Source: Prinia subflava (taxonomy: Eukaryota > Chordata > Aves > Passeriformes > Cisticolidae). Taken from it: a stretch of 64,000 nt of DNA. The position numbers were made by a program, and so were the translations under genes. Below the pieces are notes generated by a model that had not been told where the DNA came from, did not search any database, and saw only the letters and a list, made by a program, of their open reading frames with translations. The stretch is from the NCBI RefSeq assembly GCF_021018805.1, contig NW_026960614.1, positions 1,758,183 through 1,822,182 on the forward strand, written 5' to 3'. This document shows, one piece after another, positions 55,153-64,000 of the stretch. Positions within the stretch are counted from its first letter, which is position 1. Every line of letters begins with the position of its first letter.

Positions 55153-55683
55153 GGCTGTAATGCTTGACAGATTGTGCATGTTACCAAACCCTTGGATTAA
55201 GGTCAAAATTAAATTTTCTTCAGCATGTCCACCTAAAGATAATATTCCTATAAACATTAGTCTATACATTTCACTGCTCATTTACAGATGTCTTTGAAAT
55301 TTTTAGCTGCAGGGGTCCAGTGTTTTCCACTGTCCACTCTGAGTCATGAACCCTCTTAATTCAGGTGAAATGCATCCAGGACTTAAGTCCTTTCACTTTC
55401 ACTGCTGTTCTTGTAGTCAATAGAACTAGATAAGGTCCTTTCCACTGCTCCTGAGGTGGTTCAGATTTCCAGGTCTTGAGGTATACGTGATCCCCAGGCT
55501 GAAATGAATGAACTGGAGTGCCTAGGGTAAGAGGTTCTGAGAGAAGGATAAATTTTTTAGTTCATTCAATGATTTCCCCAATGAAACAAAAAATTTTTCT
55601 TTTTCTTGATTTCCAATTTGTTCTTTGGATCCAGGGAAAGTTGCAACAGAATATGGTCTCTCAAACATCTCATACAGGCTCAC
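55153..55683 (-). pseudogene. pol: ERV-E pol, integrase C-terminal region
   Basis: 'VSLYEMFERPYSVATFPG' (after the core), then '[13 protein letters not shown]' and '[20 protein letters not shown]' of the gamma-type integrase C-terminal domain on the minus strand, followed by likely env start. A frameshift lies near 55520. It is cut on the right by a Q-LTR. Confidence 0.85.
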
Positions 55684-56744
55684 TGTCTTGGGGATGGTTT
55701 TTAATTCCATACCATTTTGGTTTTTGTTTTGTGTCTGGGGTGGTTGTAGACCCCCGCCAGGCTGCAGGAGTATTGGGATGGGTGAAAGCCAGCCCAGGTT
55801 CGATGGCCACACAGCGCAGTGCCTCTGACTGGAGATACTGTTGCCTTGTGGGTCTTGCCTGGTGGGGTTTTTTTTTGTTTTTTGTTGGTTTTTTGTTTGT
55901 TTGTTTGTTTTTTGTGTTTTGTTTTGTTTTGTTTTCCTTCAGCACTGTGACTGGGCTTGCTGGCTTGCTTCTCTGCTTCTCTGCTGCTTGGGAGCCCAAA
56001 GCCAGTGCTTGCTGTGCTGGGACCAGGAGCACCCCATGCCAGTGGCCTCCCCCCTCTGCACAGCCTAACTCTGGGACCAGCCATCTCCATTGAGATACAC
56101 AGAGGAGTTATTCCCCTCTCAGCTGTTCTCTGCCACTGCTTCAGGTCTTCTTGCTACACTGTAACCCAACACCCAGACACCCCATGGCTTCGGGCATGGC
56201 CCATAAGTTTCTGCTACTTTTTGCTTGCCACTCCTGGGTGTGCTGGCAACTACCGTTTCCAGCTTGCTGCTTCCGAGGTTTCCTGCTACAGCTCATTTTG
56301 CTATCCAGAGGGGCACCAGGACCGACTGCCCCCCATGAGTTTGTTAAGGGAGCCCCTTTTCTATCTCTTCCACTGGCTATACTGCCATCATCCATGCCAA
56401 ACTCACTCCACAGCACCCCCTGCAGCCGCAGGGGAATCATTGCACCTGCCCTGCTCAGCCGGGAGTCGACAGCGCCTCTGCCGGCTGTGACTATAACTAC
56501 ACCAAAGGGGAAAGTGCTATTATGGGGTTTCTCGTTTTGTTTGTTGTTGCTGTCACTGTTGTTGTTTGTTTGCCTTGTTATACATATATGTACTAGCAAA
56601 GAATTGTTATTCCTTTTCCCATATCTTTGCCTGAAAGCCCCTTAATTTCAAAGTTATAATAATTCAGAGGGAAGGGGGTCATATTTTCCATTCCAAGGGA
56701 GGTTCCCGCCTTCCTTGCAAGTACCCATCTTTCAAAACAAGAAA
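55684..56744 (+). mobile_element. Q-type LTR
   Basis: TGTCTTGGGGATGG to a decayed TCAAAACAAGAAA. It interrupts ERV-E integrase on its left. A GT-rich tract lies at 55870-55935. The hydrophobic frame shared by Q copies is near 56490-56600. AGTAAAG in other copies is AGCAAAG here. Confidence 0.75.
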
Positions 56745-56950
56745 ATTCATATCTCTCTATCTTTCCTTTTCATTACTATTATTATTAGTAATAGTATATT
56801 CTACTTTATTTCAAGTATTAAACTGTTCTTATCTCAACCCATGAGTTCTACCTTTCCATATCTCCTATTCTCCTCCCCATCTCACTGGGGGAAAGGACTG
56901 AGCAAGTGCCTGCATGGTACATAGTTGCCAGCTGGGGTTAAACCACAACA
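56745..56950 (+). mobile_element. 3' end of an ERVL-type LTR
   Basis: The final 200 bases, ending GGGGTTAAACCACAACA, are of a very common avian ERVL LTR type. The 5' part is absent. Confidence 0.7.
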
Positions 56951-57278
56951 GTGTCCAAAGAAGGACAATGAAGCTGGTGAAGGGTGTAAAGAACAAGTCT
57001 TATGAGGAGCAGCTGAGGCTATATAGTCTGGAGAAGGCTCAGGGGGGATCTTACCATGCTCTACAAGTATCTGAAAAGAGGTTGAAGCCAGGTGGGGGTT
57101 TGTTTCTTTTCCCAAGAAACAAGTGAAAGGAGGACAGGAAATGGTCTCAGGTTACACTAGAGGAGGTTTAGATGGTCTGCTAGGAAAAATTTCTTCACCA
57201 GAATGGTTATCAAGCATTGGAACAGACTTCCGAGGGGAGTGGTCGAGTCACCATCTCTGGAGGTATTTGAAAGATGTG
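56951..57278 (+). mobile_element. CR1 LINE, 3' fragment
   Basis: Recognisable CR1 3' tail: 'gaggagcagctgagg', 'ctggagaaggctcagg', 'aaaaatttcttcacc', 'attggaacagact', 'ctggaggtatttgaaaga'. CR1 is the dominant LINE of birds. The terminal short repeat (ATTCTATG-like) is absent, and there is no ORF2 coding in this part. Confidence 0.92.
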
Positions 57279-57314
57279 GTACTTGTATTTTCTTAATCTG
57301 TCCTTGTGTGGTAG

Positions 57315-57922
57315 TGATGCTAATTGTGGAGTCTTCTAGGTAGCTCAACCACTGCAGCACAGCGCCATGAGTGGGACATGTCTCCTGAGTGGGCAAAGAG
57401 AGATGCAGCTTAGAGGGCTTGCTCTACAGTACAGAGGTCTTTAGATCGGTGCAGGTTGGGGGCAGGGGATGAGAGGGAGGTCCTCTGTTTGTGATCCAGA
57501 AGAGTTTATTCTCCTAAACAGCCAGTGACAGACTGGACCCTGAACACAGTGCGCAACAGCTTATAAACGGGCGAGGTCCAAGGGACAGGTAACAAATTTT
57601 GACCAATAGGGAGAGGATGTGGGAGAAGAACAAGGAGGAGTTTCATACTATAGGAACCAATAATAAAACAGTGGGAAGAAAACAAGTCACATGGACCAAT
57701 GGGGCATCATGGATTAGGGGAATCCCCATGACAGGTTTCAACAGGGATTGGTCGGATTGGTCCAGGGAAAGATTGACTTAGAACATTGAGGAAAAAGGAG
57801 TTGGGGTAGGTACAACTGACAGCTCGGGGGGAGGGGGGGGAACCTTCAGGACAAAACCATTAACACAGAGAAACAGGGGGGATACAGAACAGTGCATTAA
57901 CAATAAAACTCAAACTACAACA
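57315..57922 (-). mobile_element. J-type solo LTR with perfect 6-bp TSD
   Basis: 608 bp. On the minus strand it runs TGTTGTAGTTTGAG to ATTAGCATCA, flanked by TGGTAG (57309-57314 and 57923-57928). AATAAACTC lies near 57505. The body resembles the ERV-B 3' LTR (10872-11355), linking the two. Confidence 0.92.
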
Positions 57923-57928
57923 TGGTAG

Positions 57929-58189
57929 TGCTTCATTTTTAACTATATGAAACTAAACAAAAACATGTCCAGAACTGTCCTCAAGTGCCTAAAGAATGAG
58001 AAAGAGATATGAAGAATTTCAGTCTGGACAACTGACGAAAGTGTTATTACAGCACTTTGATAATCTTTGAGTTTAAAACTTAAAGTTAAAATACTGCATG
58101 AGTATCTACATTGCTATTTTAAATTCTGAGGATTTTGTAGAGTAAATAAGTTGAAGATAGGTAAATTAGGGGCTTTTGTTGTGGGTATT
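57929..58189. other. No recognised gene
   Basis: AT-rich unassigned sequence. Confidence 0.4.
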
Positions 58190-58712
58190 TATGGTGGTTG
58201 GACCCTGTCTGGAGGTCAGGCGCCCAAGAAAGCCATATTATCAATTCCCTCCTCAACTGGACAGGGGAGAGAAACTATAACAAAAGGCTTATGAGCTGAG
58301 ATATTAAGACATCATTCACTGATTAGCATCATGGGCAAAACAGATTCAACTTGGGGAAATTATTTGAATTTATTACCAATCAAATCAGAGGAGGATAATG
58401 AGAAGTACCTTCTCTCCATGCATCCCTTCTTCTAGGCTTAACTTTATTCCTCATACCTGCTCCAGCATGGGCTCCTCTCAATGGGTACACAGCCTCCTCT
58501 CAGGCATCCAGCTGCTCCAGAGTGGGCTTCCCATGGGGTCACAGCCTTCTTTCAGGCATCCACCTGCTCCAGCATGTGGCTCCTTCATGGGCTGAAGGTG
58601 GATCTCTGCTCCTCCCATGGTCCTACGTGGGTTGCAGGGGGACAGCTGCTTCACTATGGTTTACACCATGGGCTGCAGGGGAATCTCAGCTCCCGAGCCT
58701 GGAAACCTAGTC
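58190..58712 (-). mobile_element. Partial passerine-type ERVL LTR, 3' part
   Basis: Contains the 'caattccctcctcaactgga' segment and tandem-like 'ctgctccag...gggctcc' units (58455-58700) typical of abundant songbird ERVL LTRs. Minus-strand AATAAATTC lies near 58368. It is cut near 58712. Confidence 0.65.
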
Positions 58713-59939
58713 GGAATGTGTGAGAGTAGGGTGTATAGGGAATCAAGCAGGGGACCTGTCGGTTCACTGGAGCTGCCTGCTGTGAAGGCGCTTCTGTCCC
58801 AGTAGTTAAAATCTCTGGTAGTGGGAGTATGATTGCCAGAGTGGCCCCTTAATGGTCAGAATGGGAAGTTTCCTCAACAGCTCAGCAGAGGACATTGGTC
58901 TTAGCACTTCTTCTTTTTTCTTTTTAGTGACATGCTCATAGTCAAGAATTTGCTGCTGCTGAAGGCTATAATTTCAATTAATGAAATGAGCCATCTACAT
59001 GCAGAACACTTTTCTTTGATACGTCTTTTGTTCTAGTTTGTTTTTTTTTTTTTACAGTTCTAAGATTTTCTAGTTGATGTGTGTGCACTGAAAGATGCCC
59101 CTAAATATACTTGTTATATGGTAGCAGTTTGTTTGTGAAACTAAACAGCCAATTTTTATGAGTCTGGTTAAGTACTTTGGGATAAAAATACATATACATA
59201 TAGACAGCTGACATTTTAAATGTGTTTTCTGACCTAGCTTTCTGTTTATGTGATGCAGAGAATACACCACAGAATTTGTGACAGTCATAATTATTTTCCC
59301 TTTTGAAACAAAAGCTAAATCTAGTGAGTTTTCTAATCGGTTGCTTGTTACCATGGCAACCTAAAATATGGCCTTGTCTGTGTACTAAAGGCTGACTTGA
59401 AATGCAAATATTAACAAAAATATGTTAAATTACTTTGCTTCCATTCTCTCTGCAGTTTCTCTTCCAGCCTTCTCATGCCAAACACTTACTTTTGGATTAT
59501 ATCTGATTGTACCTCTGAGAAATAGGAGTGCTGCATATACCATTTAGCTCCAGTTTTTTGACTTCTAGGAGAACAGAGTGAAAGTTACCAGCTACAGGTC
59601 ATTGTAGTGATTACATGAAATGCCACCTGAAATGTCTTATGTATATTACTCAGATTGTAAAAACAGGTAATCTAAAGATTTCTCCAAGCCTTAAATCTAT
59701 GGACTGCAGTCTCAGTAAGCATTTCAATACTCAAAGCTAAAATACATACAGCAATGATTGTGATGACAGTTATAAACAGATGTTTTAACCAAATCCAGCT
59801 GGATTACCATGAAGCAAGTTTGATCCAGATTTCTTCAAATCCCCAGGAGGTATTGAGCTGTGCATTGTAAAATCTGGGTTTGTTTCCAGATTTCCTGGAC
59901 ATCTGTAGACACTCCACCACTCTGATAGCAAAACCAGAC
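58713..59939. other. No recognised gene; possibly old env of ERV-F
   Basis: No domain is visible on either strand. On the minus strand this is where env of ERV-F should lie, but the frames are short and broken. Confidence 0.4.
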
Positions 59940-60473
59940 TTAAACATCTTGGTACTTCTCAGACAACTGTTTGATTACCTGAGGGCCCTCAGCACTTTTA
60001 CTTCTGGAATAATGTATCCACAATTTTACTCTGTTCAGTTTCAGTGCAGTAGAAGTTGTCAATAGTACTTGGAAAGATCCCTTCTGTGTTGGCTGAAGCA
60101 GAGCGGTTCCTCAGTCTTTCCAGTGGACTCAATCCAACACAAGTTGGAACTTGTGCGCTGGTGTGTCCAATCCCATTAGCCTGAAGATCACCACTGCTTG
60201 CTGCAAATCCTGTAAAGTTCTACTAAGAAAAATGAGGAAATTATTCAAATCAAACCCTTCTTTTACATGTGTGTTTCCTGGAATGTGTGGTACTTGGTAG
60301 GGTCAATCATATAGCAGTCGTCCTGTGGGGTTCCTTCTACTTGTTGGGCAGATAAGAACATAGCAGGGTTAATGACAGAAGTTGTTTTGAGGGCCACATT
60401 GTCTTGCTCCAGCAAGACAACCTGGTATATTAGCATCAGGTTAGGACATAGCCAGTGGCCCCCTTTTTGCTTG
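59940..60473 (-). pseudogene. pol: ERV-F pol, integrase C-terminal part
   Basis: Minus-strand motifs 'KGSFQVLLTT' and 'LWIHYSRSK' (C-terminal domain) are preceded by 'GTPQDDCYMIDPTKYHTFQE' and 'FLSRTLQDLQQAV'. Same style as ERV-C. The integrase core is missing; the G-LTR lies at that point. Confidence 0.78.
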
Positions 60474-60479
60474 AGTGAT

Positions 60480-60991
60480 TGATGCCAATTTGATTCTTGC
60501 CTTTTTCTTTTATATATTCTCTGTATTCTTTACACATATATTTGTAGCCTATTATTGTATTTTAGCTAGTTTTTACAGTACTTTTCCCTGCCCTGATAGG
60601 CAGAAAGACAAAACACATCCCAATGCCCCTATCCTGTCTTGGTTCTCTCTAGGAACCAAGATTGAGACCAGCTCTTCCAGACATATTTTCATGAACAAAG
60701 CTTAGTTTCCATCTGAGGGGGGAGGATTTAGAGAGGGTTGAACCGGGGGAAAATGCATCACCACTTGTGCTCGTAATTGGTGATTTTTGTCAATTATGCT
60801 AATTTGGTAAACTTATAAAACTGTATTCACCCCGGGGAGGGGGAGGGTGGGGTGGCTGGGGGGCACTTTGTGAACATTTTCCATCTCTGCCCCTGGAGGC
60901 CTCCAATAAAAGACCAGTCTTTATATTACCTGCTACAATAATATTATCTCAAAAGTGTGTTGTTTTATGTCTAGGTTCTTTAAGGCATCAC
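60480..60991 (+). mobile_element. G-type LTR in ERV-F pol
   Basis: 512 bp with inverted termini TGATGCC ... GGCATCA. AATAAAAG lies near 60906. It separates ERV-F RNase H from integrase. Flanks show no obvious TSD, so a deletion may have accompanied the event. Confidence 0.78.
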
Positions 60992-61649
60992 TGACTGTAC
61001 CATTTGTGGTACATAAATGACAGTGCTTTGTCCCAAAGCCAGTTTTCGAGCTTCCTGGATCAAGAGAACATTAGCTGCTACTGCCCTCAGACAACTAGGC
61101 CAGCCTTGGCTGACATTATCTAGCTGCTTTGAAAAGTAGGCCACGGCCCTCCTCTGATCCCCAAGGAACTGTGACAGCACTCCCAGTGCTGTGCTTTTTC
61201 TTTCATAGGTAAATAGTTCAAACGAGCGCATGGGGTCTGGGAGCCCCAAAGCAGGGGCTCCCATGAGCACTTGCTTGAGTTGTGAAAAGGCAGCCGATGA
61301 ATCACTAGTCAAGACTATAAAGTCCTTTTGAGCTCTCTTCAAGAGCTCATACAGTGGCTTTAGCAGCAGCCCATAATTGCTGATCCACAGGCAACACCAC
61401 CCCACTACCCCAAGGAATGCACACAACTCTCTTACCGTTTGTGGCTGTGGGAGTTGGCAAATAGCTCCTTTCTGTTCCTGTCCCAGCCTCATTTGTCCTT
61501 GGAGGATTTTGAATTCCAAGTAGGTTGCTGTGGTCTGGACTATTTGTGCTTTGTCCTTGGATACTCTGTATCCACTTAGTCCCAGAAAATTCAACAATAC
61601 CACACTCTGATTCCAACATTCCTGTTCAGTTTCAGTGGCTATCAGAAGG
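60992..61649 (-). pseudogene. pol: ERV-F pol, RT thumb and RNase H start
   Basis: A 207-codon frame (60980-61603): 'LLNFLGLSGYRVSKDKAQI', 'LCAFLGVVGWCCLWI', 'LKPLYELLKRAQKDF', 'VAYFSKQLDNVSQGWPSCLR'. This is gammaretrovirus RT thumb/connection running into RNase H. It is open but ends at the LTR. Confidence 0.87.
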
Positions 61650-61945
61650 TTAGGTGGTTACGTAATAATTCCCAGGGTCCTGCCCCACTGGAAGTGGTCC
61701 GGGGGCTTTTTTGCCCCACTTTTGTTATATCTGTCCAGATTCTGGTTGGAAAACAGAATGCCCTTGTAGTTGGTTCTCTTCTTGGAATAAGACTAAACAA
61801 TATTCTAGGAATGTTAGAAGATTAGCTTTTTGATCCTAAATGTAGGGGAAAAGGATAGGAAAATACTAGGAGCTACAACCATGCATTAGCAATCTACAAA
61901 GCTACAAATATATGAAAAACAAAAAAGCTAAAAATCTTGGGCATC
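61650..61945 (-). mobile_element. G-type LTR fragment in ERV-F RT
   Basis: Minus strand from about 61945 reads GGATGCCCAAGATTTTTAGC and matches the start of the G-LTR at 54672 ('catatatttgtagctttgtag'). It splits RT exactly at the YxDD motif: 'LRYAD' on one side and 'LLIATETE' on the other. Confidence 0.65.
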
Positions 61946-62734
61946 CGTCTGCATACCGTAACAAGACTCCAACAAGGTTCTGATTTTTCCATTCCTCCAG
62001 TTCTTTTGCCAATTGATTTCTGAATATGGCGGGGCTATTTTTAAATCCCTGCGTCAGAACCCTCCAAGTCAGTTGGGCTCTTCTCCCTGTGTTTGGATTT
62101 TCCCATTCAAAAGCAATAAGCTTTTGACTTTCAGTACTCAAAGGGGTACAGCAAAAGGCATCTTTCAATTCTAACACTGAAAAACACTTAAAATTTTTAA
62201 CTCAGGCTTGTTAGTAAGGTACAAGGATTTGCTTCTACCAGGTGTATATCTTCTATTTTATTTATGGCTCTAAGGTCCTGTACCAGGCTGTAATCCTTTC
62301 CGTTTGCCTTCTTAGGTGCCAAAATAGGAGTATTAAATCTGGATTCACATTCCTTCAATAGGCCATATTTTATAAATTTTTCCACAAGGGGCAGTAACCC
62401 CTTACGACTATTTTCAAAGGGTATTCCTTCTGCCTTATCAGTCCAGCTCCAGATTTCAATTAAATTCTTATAGGCTCTGCTCTTTTGGGTTGCTTGTGCA
62501 CGTCTCCAGCCCAGACTGTCAGAATCACTGCATCATCAAGTGATACTGGAAAATGGATCCCATCCAGTTTTGGGGACTGTAGCGCCTAATTCATTTCTGG
62601 AATAATAAACACCCTGTATTTTGCCATTTTTAAATTTGATTTCAGCATTTAGGTTTTCTGACAAATCTCTTCCAAGGAGAGGCTTTGGCAAATTGGGTAG
62701 ATACAAAATACTGTTGAATCATCCTTTGTGATGT
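61946..62734 (-). pseudogene. pol: ERV-F pol, protease end and RT N-terminal half
   Basis: The frame at 62197-62385 has 'LLKECESRFNTPILAPKK'. The frame at 61902-62177 has 'LELKDAFCCTPLS' (first Asp), 'LTQGFKNSPAIF' and 'LLRYAD' (partial catalytic motif). Near 62660-62720 the protease tail 'PKPLLGRDL' is visible. Frameshifts separate the pieces. Confidence 0.85.
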
Positions 62735-63274
62735 TGTCACGAGCCAAAGAATGGTGGTGATGGTCCATTTTGATTTCAGAGTGCAAAAAGAGGCAATGAG
62801 AACTTAGTTAAAGTAAAATAAATTGTATCTTTATTGATATACACAATTATGCGATAGAAAAGAAGGGAAAGAAAGAGAGAGAAAAGAGGAAAAGGGGGGT
62901 CATAGCTACCGACTAAAAGCGTGAGTCCTCGTGACACTGGAAACCAGTAGACCACCCTCGTAGTCCTCGTGGCGCGCCAATAGACCTGTCTTGACCCTCG
63001 GGGAGATCTCAAAATGTGAGTCACAGGGGGAAGCTTTTATAGTCATTTCAGAAGCAGGGGGCACCCGGCCAATGCAGGCAGAAGCGGGGGGCACCCGGCC
63101 AACGTGGGGAGAGCACCCAAGAGTCATTGTGAGGAGGCTCGTTGCTCTGGGAATCAGGTGCAACCATTCAGATCAGGAAGGTTTGGGACAAGCAGGTCTG
63201 GGCTTTGCGGCAGGTACAGCACAGTCAGTCAGAGCAAACACAGCCTCCGCAAACACGGCCCAGGAAATGTAACA
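62735..63274 (-). mobile_element. Probable LTR
   Basis: Plus-strand left edge TGTCACGAGCC, minus AATAAAGATAC near 62830, right edge near GAAATGTAACA. It contains a short tandem duplication of 'gggggcacccggccaa' (63057-63102). It abuts ERV-F protease. No confirmed TSD. Confidence 0.6.
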
Positions 63275-63870
63275 GCCCCCCATTGTTCCTGCACGGGTCT
63301 CTGAAGAGGGCGTCTTGGTCCAACGGGTGCACCTGCAGGGAAAAACTTGGGTCCCGCCTCAATCAGGACAGAACTCCTGTGCTGTGGCCCAGGGTCCCTG
63401 GGGTCTCAGCCTCTGACAGTCGTGAGGCAGATGAGGGATTTTCAGACCGACTCTTACAGGGGGTGAGGGTCTGTAGTGGCACAGTCCCCAGGCAGGTGCA
63501 AAGGAGAGCCCCTTTATTACAAAAACACAGTCTTTTTAAGCAGTTAGTCGGTTATCAGTTACATAGTTTTAAATAATAACAAACATAATTCAACCAACCA
63601 CCATACACCACAATGTGAACACGTGATGGTTATATAACATGTTTTTCTACTCCTAATTCAGCTGAGTCTCTTTCCCATAGTCCTTTTCTGCTTAGCCGAA
63701 GTAACAGGCCTGACCCATGATTTTACAAGGCCTTTATAAAAGAAAGCCTTACTTATTGGTAACAATCTGTTGTTTTCCTAATTTAAAATCAATGGGCTTG
63801 AAAAATGGTTGAGGGTCATTCCCCATCTTACCAGTTGTTCTGTTCTACTTTCCTTATTAAGAATAAGGGG
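63275..63870. other. Unassigned sequence, possibly LTR (minus) and ERV 3' region
   Basis: TAATAAAGG on the minus strand near 63513 suggests another LTR, but the ends are not clear. The right part may be the 3' untranslated region of the plus-strand ERV whose LTR starts at 63889. Confidence 0.4.
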
Positions 63871-63873
63871 GGG

Positions 63874-63888
63874 GAAATGTCCTGGTTC
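63874..63888 (+). other. Polypurine tract of an ERV cut by the window edge
   Basis: AATAAGGGGGGGGAAA-like tract directly before a TGTCCTGG LTR start. Confidence 0.6.
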
Positions 63889-64000
63889 TGGCCAGGACAT
63901 GGTTAATTTTTACAGTACACAGGAGCGCGCATGGCTAGGACACAGAGCTTATTCTATACCACCCCACATCATTTTTTGGTGACAGGGGAAGGGCTTACTT
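63889..64000 (+). mobile_element. Start of an ERVL-type 3' LTR, cut by window edge
   Basis: TGTCCTGGTTCTGGCCAGGACATG is the typical beginning of avian ERVL LTRs. The rest is outside the window. Confidence 0.7.

Noticed and set aside
57157..57396. Minus-strand 79-codon frame as a pol fragment
   Set aside because: It spans the CR1 tail and the J-LTR start, so it cannot be one retroviral protein.
58455..58705. Direct tandem repeats as a CRISPR-like or satellite array
   Set aside because: Units are uneven, part of a known style of songbird ERVL LTR, and this is a vertebrate genome.

Overview
This window looks like repeat-dense nuclear DNA of a bird, probably a songbird. The clearest evidence is a CR1 LINE 3' tail (56951-57278), long terminal repeats (LTRs) of the kinds that fill passerine genomes, and endogenous retroviruses (ERVs) with alpha/beta-like and gamma-like genes. 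I found no host protein-coding gene. Because almost every kilobase is retroviral, often inserted into older retrovirus, the piece probably comes from a low-recombination or heterochromatic region such as the W chromosome. That placement is inference.

Layout, left to right. 1-979 is a cut-off LTR (minus). A short plain stretch holds one solo LTR (2309-2626). 3281-10207 is a complete minus-strand provirus, ERV-A, with paired LTRs, a tRNA-Trp-type primer binding site (PBS) and the target-site duplication (TSD) GGGATT. 10872-18267 is a second minus-strand element, ERV-B, which keeps a 433-codon env frame. Its integrase gene is split by a beta-like provirus, ERV-K1 (13630-18090, gag-dut-pro only), whose own 3' LTR carries two further solo LTRs. 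18268-24851 is a mixture of LTRs, a leader with a gag-like frame, and gamma-like pol debris.

24852-31685 is a decayed minus-strand gamma-like element, ERV-C, interrupted by at least four LTRs. 31686-36801 holds two copies of a non-autonomous element, NA, with about 405-bp LTRs, no gag or pol, and a GC-rich core in the complete copy. The complete copy sits inside the leader of the main plus-strand gamma-like provirus, ERV-D (33441-48426). ERV-D is the best-preserved genome here: gag, an in-frame UAG, protease, reverse transcriptase (RT), RNase H, integrase and env can all be followed, interrupted by four solo LTRs, each with a short target repeat.

48427-64000 contains a beta-like fragment (ERV-K2), more gamma-like debris (ERV-E and ERV-F, minus), several LTR families, the CR1 tail, and the start of another LTR at the right edge.

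The window works as a stratified insertion record rather than as a set of cooperating genes. Nested TSDs give a relative order: ERV-B before ERV-K1 before the LTRs inside ERV-K1's LTR, and ERV-D before NA and its four solo LTRs. Points most worth a second look are the intact env frame, a solo-LTR group ending in TA instead of CA, the NA family, and a hydrophobic frame carried inside one LTR family. All family names are from motifs and architecture read by eye; no database search was run.
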